NCBI RefSeq assembly: GCF_006152065.1
Contig: NZ_VDFW01000003.1
Location: forward strand, 186,001 to 250,000
Length of the DNA stretch: 64,000 nt
Source: Amycolatopsis alkalitolerans
GTDB taxonomy: Bacteria > Actinomycetota > Actinomycetes > Mycobacteriales > Pseudonocardiaceae
Direction of reading: 5' to 3'
Each line of letters opens with the position of its first letter. The stretch's first letter is position 1. The notes under the pieces were generated by a model. The model did not search any database. It was not told the origin of the DNA and saw only the letters and a program-made list of their open reading frames with translations. Of this stretch, positions 1 through 9,541 are shown piece after piece. The translations under genes and the position numbers were made by a program.

Positions 1-1346
1 TCGACCGAAAGCGCGTCGGCGTGGGCATGGGCGGCGATCGACAGGAACCCGTGCGGACCACCGTCGCAGCGGCACCAGATCTCACCGTCACGCAGGATGG
101 TCAGCCCGGCGTCGTCGAAATGGTTCTGGCGTTCCTCCGGGCGCGGCTCGGGCACGGCGACCTTTCCGGTCAACGACGCCAGCAGGGTGGTCCGGACGTC
201 GGACCGCGGCACTTCGGGCCACCAGGCGGCGCGGCCGAACAGTTCTTCGCCGGTCGCCAGCAGCGAGGCCCAGCGGTGCACGCCGTCGCCGTCGACGATC
301 AGGCCGTACCCGTCGTCGGCGTCGCCCTGCCGTGGTGGGCGCAGCTTGTCGTCCACAATGGATGCCAACGCGTCCGTCATCCGCAGCAGGATCCGCCAGG
401 TCGAGTCCGGCACCGGGGTGCCGGCGGCCTCGGCCTCGGCGGCCGCAGCGAGCCCCAGTTCCAGTACCAGACCGTGGTACTCCGTCGCCAGCTCGCGGTT
501 CAGGCCCGAGTCGAAGGTGTTCCGCGCCAGGTGTTCGTCGAGCGAGTCCGTCGCCCGCGCGCGCCACATCGTCGATTCGGGGAACCAGCCGAACGCGCAC
601 GACGCGGCGAGTTGCCCGGCGGACTCCGCGATGACGTGGTTGTTCGCCGAGGAACCCCGGCTCGGGAACGCGGCGAGCCAGCGCTGGTGATGCCAGATCT
701 GGTGCAGGGCCTCGGGATTGTCCTCGAACAGCCCGGGCGCGCCCGGCCAGGCGTCGAGCAGGCGGCGGGTCCACACCCAGGACAGCAGCCGGATGCCCAG
801 TTCGATCCCGCTGACCCAGTGCACCCCGCGCAGCGGTGGGTTGGCCGCCCACCACGACTTCAGGTGGTCCGCGACGCGTTCGGCGTAGGCTTCCTCGCCG
901 GTGAGCGCGTACGCCATGGCGAGCACGGTGAGGTGCTGGTGCCGCGACGGTTCCCAGATCTGCTTGATGTCCCCGACCACGTCCTCGTTCCGGTACGGGA
1001 CGTCGAACGAGTACACATCGGACGGTGCGCGCCGCCCCGTCTTCGGGTCGAACGACCAGTCCGGGCCGGTCATGTCGTCGCGGCGCACACCGAAGTACTC
1101 GGCGTGCCCGTCGAGCAGGCGGCTCGCCTTGGCGATCACCGCGGCGGCGGCTTCCGCGGGTACGGCGTCGAGCGCGTTCGCGGGTAGCGGCGTGGTGAAG
1201 TCCCGGTGGGCCAGCCACGCCGCCTCGCTCGGCATCGCCGCGACGCGCCGCCACCGCCGTTTGCGCACCACATCGCCGGCGCGGCCCCGAATCTCCTGCC
1301 CACCCATCCGGGACAACCGCCGCACATACCAGCCGGGACCCATCAT
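1..1346 (-). CDS. Heparinase II/III-like polysaccharide lyase family protein (3' end outside window)
   Basis: The reading frame is open from 1346 to the left edge, so about 448 N-terminal residues are visible and the C-terminus is missing. The sequence fits the alginate-lyase-like (alpha/alpha)6 toroid followed by the start of a heparinase II/III domain. SANNH and EYHG motifs lie in the toroid and a HAHADALSVE motif is at the edge; H-x-H-x-D-x-x-S is typical where the C-terminal beta-sandwich begins. The ATG overlaps the stop of the upstream oxidoreductase gene (ATGA), so the two are translationally coupled in the exopolysaccharide operon. No clear signal peptide is visible at the N-terminus. 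The family cleaves acidic polysaccharides by beta-elimination. Here it may trim or degrade the polymer made by this cluster (inference). Confidence 0.8.
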   Translation of the reverse strand, partial: MMGPGWYVRRLSRMGGQEIRGRAGDVVRKRRWRRVAAMPSEAAWLAHRDFTTPLPANALDAVPAEAAAAVIAKASRLLDGHAEYFGVRRDDMTGPDWSFDPKTGRRAPSDVYSFDVPYRNEDVVGDIKQIWEPSRHQHLTVLAMAYALTGEEAYAERVADHLKSWWAANPPLRGVHWVSGIELGIRLLSWVWTRRLLDAWPGAPGLFEDNPEALHQIWHHQRWLAAFPSRGSSANNHVIAESAGQLAASCAFGWFPESTMWRARATDSLDEHLARNTFDSGLNRELATEYHGLVLELGLAAAAEAEAAGTPVPDSTWRILLRMTDALASIVDDKLRPPRQGDADDGYGLIVDGDGVHRWASLLATGEELFGRAAWWPEVPRSDVRTTLLASLTGKVAVPEPRPEERQNHFDDAGLTILRDGEIWCRCDGGPHGFLSIAAHAHADALSV

Positions 1347-3511
1347 GACGGCACCTCGATTCGTACCGGAACACCCGTGGCGAGGCTGGTCTGCGCGGCC
1401 AGCGTGGCCAGGGTGGTCGAGACCAGTGAGCGGAGCGGGATCGGCATGGCGCCGCCGGTGGCGACGGCCTCGACGAACGCGTCCAGTTCGGCCTTCTGCC
1501 CCTTGTCACGGCCCTTGGGCAGGCGTGGGCTCGACCACTTCTTGCGCGAATACACCGCGGCCCGCAGGAAATCGTCGAACTTGAGCACCTTGCCGTCGCC
1601 GAGCAGGTCGATGGTCTCCTTCTGGAACCCGGTCGAACCGCTGGCGACGTAGGAGATCGTGGCCGTCGAGCCGTCCGGGTAGCGCAGGAAGACCTGCTGA
1701 TCCCTGGTGCCGCACGCGTACACCGCGACGGGGTCGGTGTCGAGCAGCCAGCTGACGGTGTCGATGAAATGCCCGCCTTCACCGGCGAACCTGCTGCCTT
1801 CGGTCTCGGCCTGGTTGTACCAGCTGCCGTGTTCGAGCTGCCCGGCATTGACCAGGTACCGCACGGACGCGGGCCCGACGCGCCTGCCGAACTGTGCCTT
1901 CGCCTCGTGCAGCAGCGGTGCGAAGCGGCGGTTGAACCCGACCTGCAGCCGGTCGTTGCCGGACTCCTCGATCGCCGCGAGGATCTTGCCGACCTCGGCC
2001 TCGGTGAGGGCGAGCGGCTTTTCGACGAACACCGCCTTGCCGGCGAGCAGCGCGCGCCGGGTCAGCTCCGCATGCGAACTGTGCCGCGTCACGACGAACA
2101 CCGCGTCGATCGACGAGTCGTCCAGGAGGCTGTCGACGTCGGTGGTCGCCTCGCCGAACCCGAACTTGCGGCAAGCGTTGGCCCCGGACAGCGCGGACGT
2201 CGTCGCGACTCGTTTCAGTTCGACGTCGTCCCGGTCGGCCAGATGCGGCAACAGCATCGACGACGCGTAGTTCCCCGCGCCGATGAACCCGACCCGCACC
2301 CGGCCCATCGGATGCGTGTTGCGCGCGGGCGAGGGGACCGGCGCCGAGGCCACGGTCGGTTCCGCGACTCTCGCGGCCTCTGGGGCATACCGGAACAGGA
2401 CGGCCACCGCCTTCAGTTCACCCTCGTTGAGGCTCTTGTACGTCTCGACCGCCGTCGAAAAATCCGCGACATGCGTGATCAGCGGTTCGACGTCGATCCG
2501 GCCGCGCGCGGCGAGGTCCAGGAAGCATTCGATATTGCGGCGCTCGGTCCAGCGGACGTAGCCGATGGGATAGTCGCGGCCGTCCAACTCGTACGACGAA
2601 TCGTAGCGGCCGGGCCCGTAGGAGCGGGAGAACCGGACGTCCAGTTCCTTTTCGTAGTAAGCATTCCACGGCAGATCGAGCCGGCATTTGCCGATGTCGA
2701 TCACGCGCCCGCGGTCGCGCGAAAGCCGCGCGGCCAGCTCCACCGGCTCGTTCGTGCTCCCGCCGGCCGCCAGGTACACCTGGTCGACGCCGTACCCGCC
2801 GGTCAGCTCCGCGACCGCGGCTTCGATGGTCGACGAACCCGGCGCGCCGCAGACCGCGGCGCCGAGCTTCTCGGCCAGTTCGCACCGGCCCGGATCGGGG
2901 TCGACGCCGAGGACGCGTACACCGGAAGCCGCGAGCAGTTGCACGACGAGCTGCCCGATCAGGCCGAGCCCGATCACCAGCGCGACGTCGCCAAGCTGCG
3001 GTTCGCCGCGGCGGACCCCTTGCAGCGCGATGGAACCGACCGTGCCGAACGCGGCCTGCCGCGGGTCGAGCCCGGCGGGCACGCGCGCGTAGAGGTTCTT
3101 CGGCACCCAGTTCAGCTCGGAATGCAGCGCGTGCTCGTTGCCCGCGCACGCGACCAGATCACCGACCGCCACATCAGCAGGGTCTCCGCTCCCGGCTCCT
3201 ATTTCCTCTACTACACCGGCGAGCGAATAGCCCAGCGGCGTATAGGAATCGAGCTTGTTCATCACCTTGCGGTAGGTCGCGGCGACCCCGTTCGTGGCGA
3301 CGCTCTGCACGACCTTCGCGACCTGGTCGGGGCGCGAGCGGGCCTTGCCGACCATCGACATGCTCGCCTCGGACACCTTCATCAGCTCGGTCCCCGTGGA
3401 GATCAGCGAAAAGGCCGTCCGCACCAGTACCCCGCCCGGTTTGCAGGCCGGTGTTTCGACGTCGAGGAGCGCGAGCTCCCCGCTCTTGTAGTTCTGCACA
3501 ACCTGCTTCAC
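1343..3511 (-). CDS. Bi-domain oxidoreductase: zinc-type dehydrogenase fused to Gfo/Idh/MocA oxidoreductase
   Basis: The protein is 722 residues from a GTG start whose GTGA overlaps the stop of the asnB-like gene. The N-terminal ~390 residues resemble medium-chain alcohol dehydrogenases, with a nucleotide-binding stretch ALVIGLGLIGQLVVQLL. A short linker leads to a second Rossmann domain beginning RVGFIGAGNYASSM, with the EKPL motif of the Gfo/Idh/MocA family. This fusion recurs next to heparinase-like genes in exopolysaccharide clusters, so the pairing here fits a role in making or modifying an acidic sugar. The substrate is unknown. An upstream in-frame ATG at 3568 would lie inside the asnB coding region and is less likely. 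Confidence 0.85.
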   Translation of the reverse strand: MKQVVQNYKSGELALLDVETPACKPGGVLVRTAFSLISTGTELMKVSEASMSMVGKARSRPDQVAKVVQSVATNGVAATYRKVMNKLDSYTPLGYSLAGVVEEIGAGSGDPADVAVGDLVACAGNEHALHSELNWVPKNLYARVPAGLDPRQAAFGTVGSIALQGVRRGEPQLGDVALVIGLGLIGQLVVQLLAASGVRVLGVDPDPGRCELAEKLGAAVCGAPGSSTIEAAVAELTGGYGVDQVYLAAGGSTNEPVELAARLSRDRGRVIDIGKCRLDLPWNAYYEKELDVRFSRSYGPGRYDSSYELDGRDYPIGYVRWTERRNIECFLDLAARGRIDVEPLITHVADFSTAVETYKSLNEGELKAVAVLFRYAPEAARVAEPTVASAPVPSPARNTHPMGRVRVGFIGAGNYASSMLLPHLADRDDVELKRVATTSALSGANACRKFGFGEATTDVDSLLDDSSIDAVFVVTRHSSHAELTRRALLAGKAVFVEKPLALTEAEVGKILAAIEESGNDRLQVGFNRRFAPLLHEAKAQFGRRVGPASVRYLVNAGQLEHGSWYNQAETEGSRFAGEGGHFIDTVSWLLDTDPVAVYACGTRDQQVFLRYPDGSTATISYVASGSTGFQKETIDLLGDGKVLKFDDFLRAAVYSRKKWSSPRLPKGRDKGQKAELDAFVEAVATGGAMPIPLRSLVSTTLATLAAQTSLATGVPVRIEVPS

Positions 3512-5397
3512 GACGCTCCTTGGGAAGTTGCGCTGCGGTACCAGTACTCGAGGGTCAAGATGTGCCACAGGTGTTTCGACCGGTCCTGCTGCCCGGAGGC
3601 GTCCTCTTCGACGAGCCGTCGCAAGGCGTCCTGCCGCAGGAAGCCCGAGCGCACGAGCACGCCGTCGTTGACGACTTCACGCATCAGCGGTGCGAGGTCC
3701 CGGCTCATCCACGCCCGCAGCGGTGCGCTGAACAGGCCTTTCGGCCGGTACACGATCTCGCGTGGCAGGGTCGCCGTCGCCGCTTCCTTCAGCGCGGCTT
3801 TCCCTTGCCGCCGCACGATCTTCCGGTTACCGGGGATCGCGAACGCGGCCTTGACCACCTCGACGTCCACGAACGGCACCCGCACCTCGGTGGAGGCCGC
3901 CATGCTGGACCGGTCGGTGTAGGCGAGGTTCAACCCGGGCAGGAACAGCCGCGCGTCCGCGAGGCACATGCGGTTGACGAAGTCGTTCAGCCGGTTGTCC
4001 TGGTAGGTGTCCGCGTGCTCGGTGAGCACCTCGTCCACCATCGGCGCGAGGTCCGGGTCGAGCAACCCGGCCAGCTCGGCGCGGTCGTACATGGTGTAGC
4101 TGCGCCGGAAAGCGGTTTCTTCCGGCAGCTCGGCGAAGGACAGGAAGCGCTTCGCGAACCGCACGGTCCGGTACCCGCGCTTCGCCGTCGCCACGGGCAT
4201 CCGATCCACAATGGACTCCACCGATCGTCGGATCGAGCCGGGCACACGCTGGTAGCGCAGCGCCAGCAGGTTCGCCAGATGCTTGCGGTACCCGGCGAAC
4301 AGTTCGTCGGCGCCCATCCCCGACAGCATCACCTTCACCCCGGCTTCGCGGGCGGCGCCGCAGATGAGGAACGTGTTGATCGCCGCCGGATCGCCGATCG
4401 GCTCGTCGAGGTGGTAGGTCATCCGCGGCAGCAGGTCCAGCACCTGCGGTGCGATCTCGATCTCGTGCAGGTCCACGCCGAACCGCGCGGCGACCTGCCG
4501 GGCGTAGCGCAGATCGTCCGGCATCGCCTCGAACTTGGCGTCCTCGGCGCGGAAACCGATGGTGTAGGCGGAAATTCCGGGCTGATGTTTCGCGGCGAGC
4601 GCGGTCAGGTAACTGGAGTCGAGCCCGCCGGAGAGGAAGGTCGCGACCGGGACGTCGGAGAGCAGGTGCTTGCGCGTCGAGTCCTCGACCACGGCCGCGA
4701 GGTCCGGGAACGGCGCCTCGGCCGCTTCGGCCGCGACATCGCGGATCGACCAGAAGCGGCCGCGATCGATCTTGCCGTCCCGGCGCATCCGTAGCCAGGA
4801 GCCAGGCGGCAGTTTCTCCGCCTCGCGAAAGGCGCACCGCGCGTCCGGCACCCAGTAGTACAGCAGCGAAGCGATCATCGCGGCGTCGTCGACGTGCAGA
4901 TCGGTCAGTTCGGTGGAGAGTGCCTTCAGTTCCGACGCGAAGACCAGGCCGCCGCCGCGCCGGACCAGGAACAGCGGTTTGATGCCAAGCTGGTCGCGCG
5001 CGAGGGTGAGGTCACCTGTGCGCTCGTCGAACACCGCGAACGCGAACATGCCGCGCAGCCTCGGCAGGCAGCCGGTGCCCCAGCGGCGCCAGGCCTCCAG
5101 CAGGACTTCGGTGTCCGACGTGCCGCGGAACCGCACGCCCGCCGACTCCAGTTCGGCCCGCAGTTCCGGCGCATTGTACAGCTCGCCGTTGTAGGTCAGC
5201 GCGAGCCCGCCGGCGACCATCGGCTGCGCCCCGGTCTCGGACAGGTCGATGATCGAGAGCCGACGGTGTCCTAAATGGACGTCGCCGTGATCGTAGCGAC
5301 CCTGCCCGTCCGGCCCGCGATGGGCGAGCGTCTTGGTCAGCCGGTCGGTCAGCGGCCCGCCATCGGGCCACCGCATCGCGCCCGCGATCCCGCACAT
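3508..5397 (-). CDS. asnB: Asparagine synthase-like glutamine amidotransferase (AsnB family)
   Basis: The protein is 629 residues. The start at 5397 is fixed by the catalytic Cys that must follow the initiator Met: the sequence begins MCGIAGAM, an N-terminal nucleophile glutaminase domain with RGPDGQG and NGELYN motifs. The C-terminal half is an ATP-pyrophosphatase domain with the PP-loop FLSGGLDSS near residue 250. Family members transfer glutamine-derived ammonia to an ATP-activated carboxylate. In polysaccharide clusters such enzymes amidate uronic acids, and the AlgD-like dehydrogenase in this operon would supply a uronate, so that role is a reasonable inference over free asparagine synthesis. 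The gene starts 4 bases after the stop of the preceding Wzz-like gene. Confidence 0.88.
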   Translation of the reverse strand: MCGIAGAMRWPDGGPLTDRLTKTLAHRGPDGQGRYDHGDVHLGHRRLSIIDLSETGAQPMVAGGLALTYNGELYNAPELRAELESAGVRFRGTSDTEVLLEAWRRWGTGCLPRLRGMFAFAVFDERTGDLTLARDQLGIKPLFLVRRGGGLVFASELKALSTELTDLHVDDAAMIASLLYYWVPDARCAFREAEKLPPGSWLRMRRDGKIDRGRFWSIRDVAAEAAEAPFPDLAAVVEDSTRKHLLSDVPVATFLSGGLDSSYLTALAAKHQPGISAYTIGFRAEDAKFEAMPDDLRYARQVAARFGVDLHEIEIAPQVLDLLPRMTYHLDEPIGDPAAINTFLICGAAREAGVKVMLSGMGADELFAGYRKHLANLLALRYQRVPGSIRRSVESIVDRMPVATAKRGYRTVRFAKRFLSFAELPEETAFRRSYTMYDRAELAGLLDPDLAPMVDEVLTEHADTYQDNRLNDFVNRMCLADARLFLPGLNLAYTDRSSMAASTEVRVPFVDVEVVKAAFAIPGNRKIVRRQGKAALKEAATATLPREIVYRPKGLFSAPLRAWMSRDLAPLMREVVNDGVLVRSGFLRQDALRRLVEEDASGQQDRSKHLWHILTLEYWYRSATSQGAS

Positions 5398-5401
5398 CGG
5401 T

Positions 5402-6913
5402 TCAGTCCTCCTGCGAACCGACCGGCACGAACTGCCTCGTCGGCAGGCCGGACGAGCTGTCCGGGTCACCGCCGGCGCCAGAGCCGTTTCGGGCGACCGG
5501 TGCGAGCCGGCGGGTCGCGTCCGACCGCTGCGCCGGAAGCGCGCGACCGCGCAGCGCCGTGTGCAGGGCGTCCCACAGGGTCCCGTCGGTGCGGTCCTTC
5601 GGATCCGGATCGACCAGGACGATGCCGATCACCGCGATGTGGCAGTCCGCCAGTTGCCGCGCCACCGTATGCAGCCACGTGGTGTTCGCGTACCCGGCAC
5701 GCACGACGAGCACGGTTTCGGTGCCCAGATGCGCGAGGTCGGTCCACGCCGTGCCCGGCCGCACCGAGCCGACCCCGAGCCGCAGCTCTCCGGGCTGGGC
5801 GGGCGGCAGGACGACCCCGCCGTCGACGATGGAGAACTTCACCTCGCCGGCCGCGGCTCGCACCGCACCGTCCGGCGAGCCGTCGATCACCGTCGTCCGG
5901 TCCGGGAGCGCGGCCGCGATGTCCAGGGCCAGCCGCGCGGTGGTCCCGGGTGCGCCGAGTTCGAGCAGCGACACCGTGCCCCGGTCGTCGTGGACGAGCC
6001 GGACCAGCGTCGCGGCCACCCGTTTCCGCGCCGTGCCGGTCCGGCGCTTCGGGAGCTGTGCGATGACCGAGGCGCCGAGGTTCGCCGAGATCTCGCGGCG
6101 CAACACCGGCCGGTCGCGCACGACAGCGGTCATCGCGGCCAGCGCGAGCCCGAGCACGAGACCCAGCAGGAGCCCGATCCCACCGTCGGTGGCGGCGGTC
6201 TTGAGGACCGAATTCGGAACGAGGCGCGGCGCATCCACGATCCTGGTGCCGGCCGCGATCTGCGGGGAGCCGATGCCCGCCTGCTGTGCCTGCGTGTCGA
6301 GGTCGGAGATCTTCGAGGTCAGGTCCGCCCGCCGGCTGTAGAGCGACTCCAGTGAGGTCGCGTTGGCCCGGCTGCCCCGCGCGCTCTCGGTCGCGATCTG
6401 CGAGTCGACCTGGTTCAGCTCGGTCTGCGCCTGGTTGCGCTGGTTGACCAGGGCCTGGGCTTCGGCGTCGGCCGACGCCTGTGCGCGCTGGACGTGGTCG
6501 GCGACGAACGTGTCCGCCAGCGCCTTTGCCTTGGCCGTCGCGTCTGCGGCGCTGGTGCCCTCGACGCTGATCTGCATGACGTTGTTGGTCAGCCCGAGTC
6601 CCTGGTACTCCTTCATGAAGTCCTCGCTGGACTCCTTGCTGTGCAAGGACTTCAGCGCCGCGTCGGCGATGTTCGAGCTGCCGAGGACGGCGACGTCGGT
6701 GCGCATCAGCGTCCCGGAGTCGGTGGGCGAGTCGTCGGCGTGGATCACCAGCAGCTTGGTCACCGCCGTCGGCGGGGCGGGGAGCACGACGGCGACCGCG
6801 ATGCCGGCGAGCAGGCCCAGCAGCGCGGCCGAGAGCCACATTCGGCGGCGCCGCCGGACGGTGGTGATGAGTCGTTGAAGGTCGACCAGGGGCGTGGAAG
6901 TGGTGGTGGTCAT
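5402..6913 (-). CDS. Wzz/chain-length-determinant-like membrane protein with degenerate P-loop domain (second copy)
   Basis: The protein is 503 residues, starting at an ATG that overlaps the stop of the upstream paralogue (ATGA). A first membrane helix lies near residues 26-46. A periplasmic-type region follows, with coiled-coil-like Gln/Ala-rich sequence (QRNQAQTELNQVDSQ). A second helix near residues 230-250 has the usual Gly/Leu-rich composition. The C-terminal ~230 residues look like a BY-kinase-type P-loop domain, but the Walker A position reads GAPGTTAR without the Lys-Ser/Thr pair, and no tyrosine-rich tail is present. The protein probably controls polymer length or export and has lost kinase activity. 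Confidence 0.8.
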   Translation of the reverse strand: MTTTTSTPLVDLQRLITTVRRRRRMWLSAALLGLLAGIAVAVVLPAPPTAVTKLLVIHADDSPTDSGTLMRTDVAVLGSSNIADAALKSLHSKESSEDFMKEYQGLGLTNNVMQISVEGTSAADATAKAKALADTFVADHVQRAQASADAEAQALVNQRNQAQTELNQVDSQIATESARGSRANATSLESLYSRRADLTSKISDLDTQAQQAGIGSPQIAAGTRIVDAPRLVPNSVLKTAATDGGIGLLLGLVLGLALAAMTAVVRDRPVLRREISANLGASVIAQLPKRRTGTARKRVAATLVRLVHDDRGTVSLLELGAPGTTARLALDIAAALPDRTTVIDGSPDGAVRAAAGEVKFSIVDGGVVLPPAQPGELRLGVGSVRPGTAWTDLAHLGTETVLVVRAGYANTTWLHTVARQLADCHIAVIGIVLVDPDPKDRTDGTLWDALHTALRGRALPAQRSDATRRLAPVARNGSGAGGDPDSSSGLPTRQFVPVGSQED

Positions 6914-8214
6914 GAGCCTGCCATCTCGACTTCGGGCTGCTGGATGGTCGCGGTACGAACGGGCTGGGTGAGCACGGCGCCGAGGACTTCGTGGCCGGCA
7001 TCGGCGCAGGCTTCGGCGATGCCGACGAGCTCCCACGCCGTCCGGGTGCCGGCGGTGAGGACGACGAGCGCCCCGGCCGCCAGCGCGTCTTCGGGCACGA
7101 TCGGGCGCTCCGGCGAGACATCGACGACGCGCAGCGTCCGGGAACCGGCGGCCGCGACGAGGTGCGTGACCGCGCGGTGCGCGGGCGCGTCCCCCTCGGG
7201 GACGAGCACCAGCACCGGACGGGACGCGTCGAGGCGGGTGATCACTCGCCGGTAGCGGGCTTCCCGGCTGGGTTCGTCGGCGGAAGCGGTGAGCTCGGGC
7301 AGGTCCCACGGCCGGTCGGTGCGGACCAGCCGCCGAAGCCGTGCGCCCAGGCCCGGCGCGGTTTCCGGTTGCTGCTCGGGAACGTCGACGCTGCCGAGCA
7401 CTGTGGAGCCGAGTGCGGCGCCGATCTCCCGCTCGTCACGAAGCCGCTTGTCCGTGCGCGCGGCGAGCAGCTGCCCGAACACGCCGATCAGCACGAAAAG
7501 CGCAGCTCCGCCCGCGACCAGCTGGGTGAACGTCGGGGCCGCCTGGCCGGTCGGGCGCTCGGCCGAGCCGAGCACGACCATCTTGGCCGCGCCCGCCGCG
7601 GCGTCGGCCTGGTTGAGGTTGTTGATCGCCTGCTCCAGCGAGGTCCGGAGCCCTTGGAGCTGGGTGCGCGCCTGCACGCTTTCCACCGTCAGGCCGCCGT
7701 CCACCTGCTGGGCGAGCTGGCTGACCTGCTGGGTGGCGACGGTGACCTGCTGCCGCAGGGCTTCCCGCTGTTCCTGGGCGATCTGCGCGGCCGCGTCGGT
7801 CGAACCGCTGATCAGCTGGGCGGAGTACCGGACGAACTCGGCCGCGACCTTGTCGGCGAGTTGCTGCGCTCGCTCCGGGCTGTCGGCCGACGCGCTGATC
7901 GTCACGATGTTGCCGTTCGAGACCGTGGCGGACACCTTGTCGTGCAGTTCGGCGCCAGTGGTCTGCCAGCCCAGCCCGCCCGCCGCGCGGTCGAGGACCA
8001 CCGAACTCGTGGCGACCTGCGCTTCGGTGAGCAACTCGTTGGCCTCGCGGGGGCCTTGCAGCAGGACATTGGACGTGGTCCGGTATCCGGGGGAGAACAG
8101 CAGCGAAGCACCTGCGCCGACGAGTCCCCCCAGCACGGCGAGGGCGATGAGGAACCGCCAGCGCCGGCGCACCAGCCGCCCGACGGCGGACAGGTGCACA
8201 GTTTCATCACTCAA
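6910..8214 (-). CDS. Wzz/chain-length-determinant-like membrane protein (first copy)
   Basis: The chosen start is TTG at 8214, giving 434 residues beginning MSDETVHLSAVGRLV. A strong Shine-Dalgarno GAGGGGAG lies 8 bases upstream, whereas an in-frame ATG at 8271 lacks comparable support. Membrane helices lie near residues 20-40 and 225-245, flanking a coiled-coil-like region rich in Gln and Ala. The C-terminal domain resembles a BY-kinase P-loop fold, but a Walker A Lys is not recognisable (EGDAPAHRAV). It is paralogous in architecture to the next gene and translationally coupled to it. A 124-base gap to the upstream glycosyltransferase gene suggests a possible internal promoter. Confidence 0.8.
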   Translation of the reverse strand: MSDETVHLSAVGRLVRRRWRFLIALAVLGGLVGAGASLLFSPGYRTTSNVLLQGPREANELLTEAQVATSSVVLDRAAGGLGWQTTGAELHDKVSATVSNGNIVTISASADSPERAQQLADKVAAEFVRYSAQLISGSTDAAAQIAQEQREALRQQVTVATQQVSQLAQQVDGGLTVESVQARTQLQGLRTSLEQAINNLNQADAAAGAAKMVVLGSAERPTGQAAPTFTQLVAGGAALFVLIGVFGQLLAARTDKRLRDEREIGAALGSTVLGSVDVPEQQPETAPGLGARLRRLVRTDRPWDLPELTASADEPSREARYRRVITRLDASRPVLVLVPEGDAPAHRAVTHLVAAAGSRTLRVVDVSPERPIVPEDALAAGALVVLTAGTRTAWELVGIAEACADAGHEVLGAVLTQPVRTATIQQPEVEMAGS

Positions 8215-8338
8215 CGCGGATTCTCCCCTCGAAAGAAATTCGGCCCGGTTCGCGCGATAGGCTTTCACCAACTTCGTCGCGACGTTTCCCCCGTTGGTTA
8301 CAGGGCCACCCGCGTCTTGTTCAAAACGCGACCGTTGG

Positions 8339-9541
8339 CTATTGACTCATTCCGGTTCCGGACGGGTTCAAACCTGCATAGGCGGCCAGCAAAACCCTGG
8401 CGGACTCGCGCCAGGCGAGCGGTCCTTCGACCCGGGCCTGCCCGAGTTTGCCCATACGGGCCCGCTCTTCGGGGTTGTCGAGGAGTTTCCCGATCAAACC
8501 GGCGAACGCGGCCTCGTCGTTCGCGGGTGCGTAGACGGCGGCCTCGCCGGCCGACACGCGCGCTTCCTTCAGGTCGAACGAGACGATCGGTTTGGCCATC
8601 GCCATGTATTCCATGATCTTGTTCATGGTCGACACGTCGTTCAGGGGATTGCGCGGATCCGGTGACAGACAGACATCGGCGGTGGACAGATAGCGCACGA
8701 GATCTTCGTCGGGAATGCGTCCGGTGAATTCGACGTACTCCGTCAGGCCCAGTTTCGCGGACAGTTGGACCATCGCGTCGAAGGTGTCGCCTGAGCCGAC
8801 GAACACGGCATGCCAGTCCGTCCGCCGCTCCTTCAACAGCGCGAGCGCCCGCAGCGCGTAGTCGACCCCGTCCTGCGGGCCCATCACGCCGAGGTAGCAG
8901 AGCAGGTAGGGCTTGCCGCCCTTGAGTTCCGGCTCGGGCCGCACCTGCCGGAACCGCTCGACCGCGGGCGCGCTGCGCACCACATGGACCTCTTCCGGCC
9001 GCTTGCCGCCGCGGCTGATCGCGATCCGGCGGTAGCTCTCGTTCGTCGCGATGACCAGGTCCGCCGCGCGGTAGGTCGCCCGCTCCAGCGCGCACACCCC
9101 GCGGTAGAGCAGGTCCTCGCCGCGATCGAACCGCGAAAGGTACAGCTCTGGCACGAGATCGTGCTGGTCGAAGACGAACTTCGCGCCGCGGCGCTTGAGC
9201 ATCAGCGCGACCAGGAACAGCAGGTCCGGCGGGTTGCACGCGTGCACGATGTCGAACCGGCCGAGCCGCCGCGCGATCCGGAACGTGTGCCACAGCGCGG
9301 TGCCGTACTCCTGGAGGTAACCGGCCGGGCCACCGGTGGCCGCCTTCAGCGGGTACCGGTGGATGCGCACGCCGTCGATGATCGTTTCGCGCTCGGTGTC
9401 GCGCTTTGTCCCTTGTGGACAGATGACGTGCACTTCCCAGCCCGCGTCGCGCAGTGTCGTGCACTCCTGCCACACGCGCCGGTCGAAGGGAACTGAAAGA
9501 TTCTCGACGAGGATGAGCGCTCTACCAGGCAAGGCCGACAT
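8339..9541 (-). CDS. Glycosyltransferase family 4 protein
   Basis: The protein is 400 residues with a GT-B fold of the GT4 type. The N-terminus (ILVENLSVPFDRRVWQE) is the WbuB/WcaI-like opening, and the nucleotide-sugar side carries PDEDLVRYLSTADVCLSPD. In that half, MNKIMEYMAMAKPIVSFD corresponds to the conserved E-x7-E region. The enzyme likely adds a sugar to the lipid-linked repeat unit of the exopolysaccharide on the cytoplasmic face. The start overlaps the last 20 bases of the dehydrogenase gene, so translation is probably coupled. Donor and acceptor cannot be read from sequence. Confidence 0.88.
   Translation of the reverse strand: MSALPGRALILVENLSVPFDRRVWQECTTLRDAGWEVHVICPQGTKRDTERETIIDGVRIHRYPLKAATGGPAGYLQEYGTALWHTFRIARRLGRFDIVHACNPPDLLFLVALMLKRRGAKFVFDQHDLVPELYLSRFDRGEDLLYRGVCALERATYRAADLVIATNESYRRIAISRGGKRPEEVHVVRSAPAVERFRQVRPEPELKGGKPYLLCYLGVMGPQDGVDYALRALALLKERRTDWHAVFVGSGDTFDAMVQLSAKLGLTEYVEFTGRIPDEDLVRYLSTADVCLSPDPRNPLNDVSTMNKIMEYMAMAKPIVSFDLKEARVSAGEAAVYAPANDEAAFAGLIGKLLDNPEERARMGKLGQARVEGPLAWRESARVLLAAYAGLNPSGTGMSQ

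Noticed and set aside
88-1848. 586-codon minus-strand frame in the heparinase region
   Set aside because: Out of frame with the heparinase-like protein, low-complexity Arg/Pro-rich; the true gene is in a neighbouring frame open to the left edge.
1769-3922. 717-codon plus-strand open frame
   Set aside because: Antisense to the bi-domain oxidoreductase and asnB genes; no recognisable domain.
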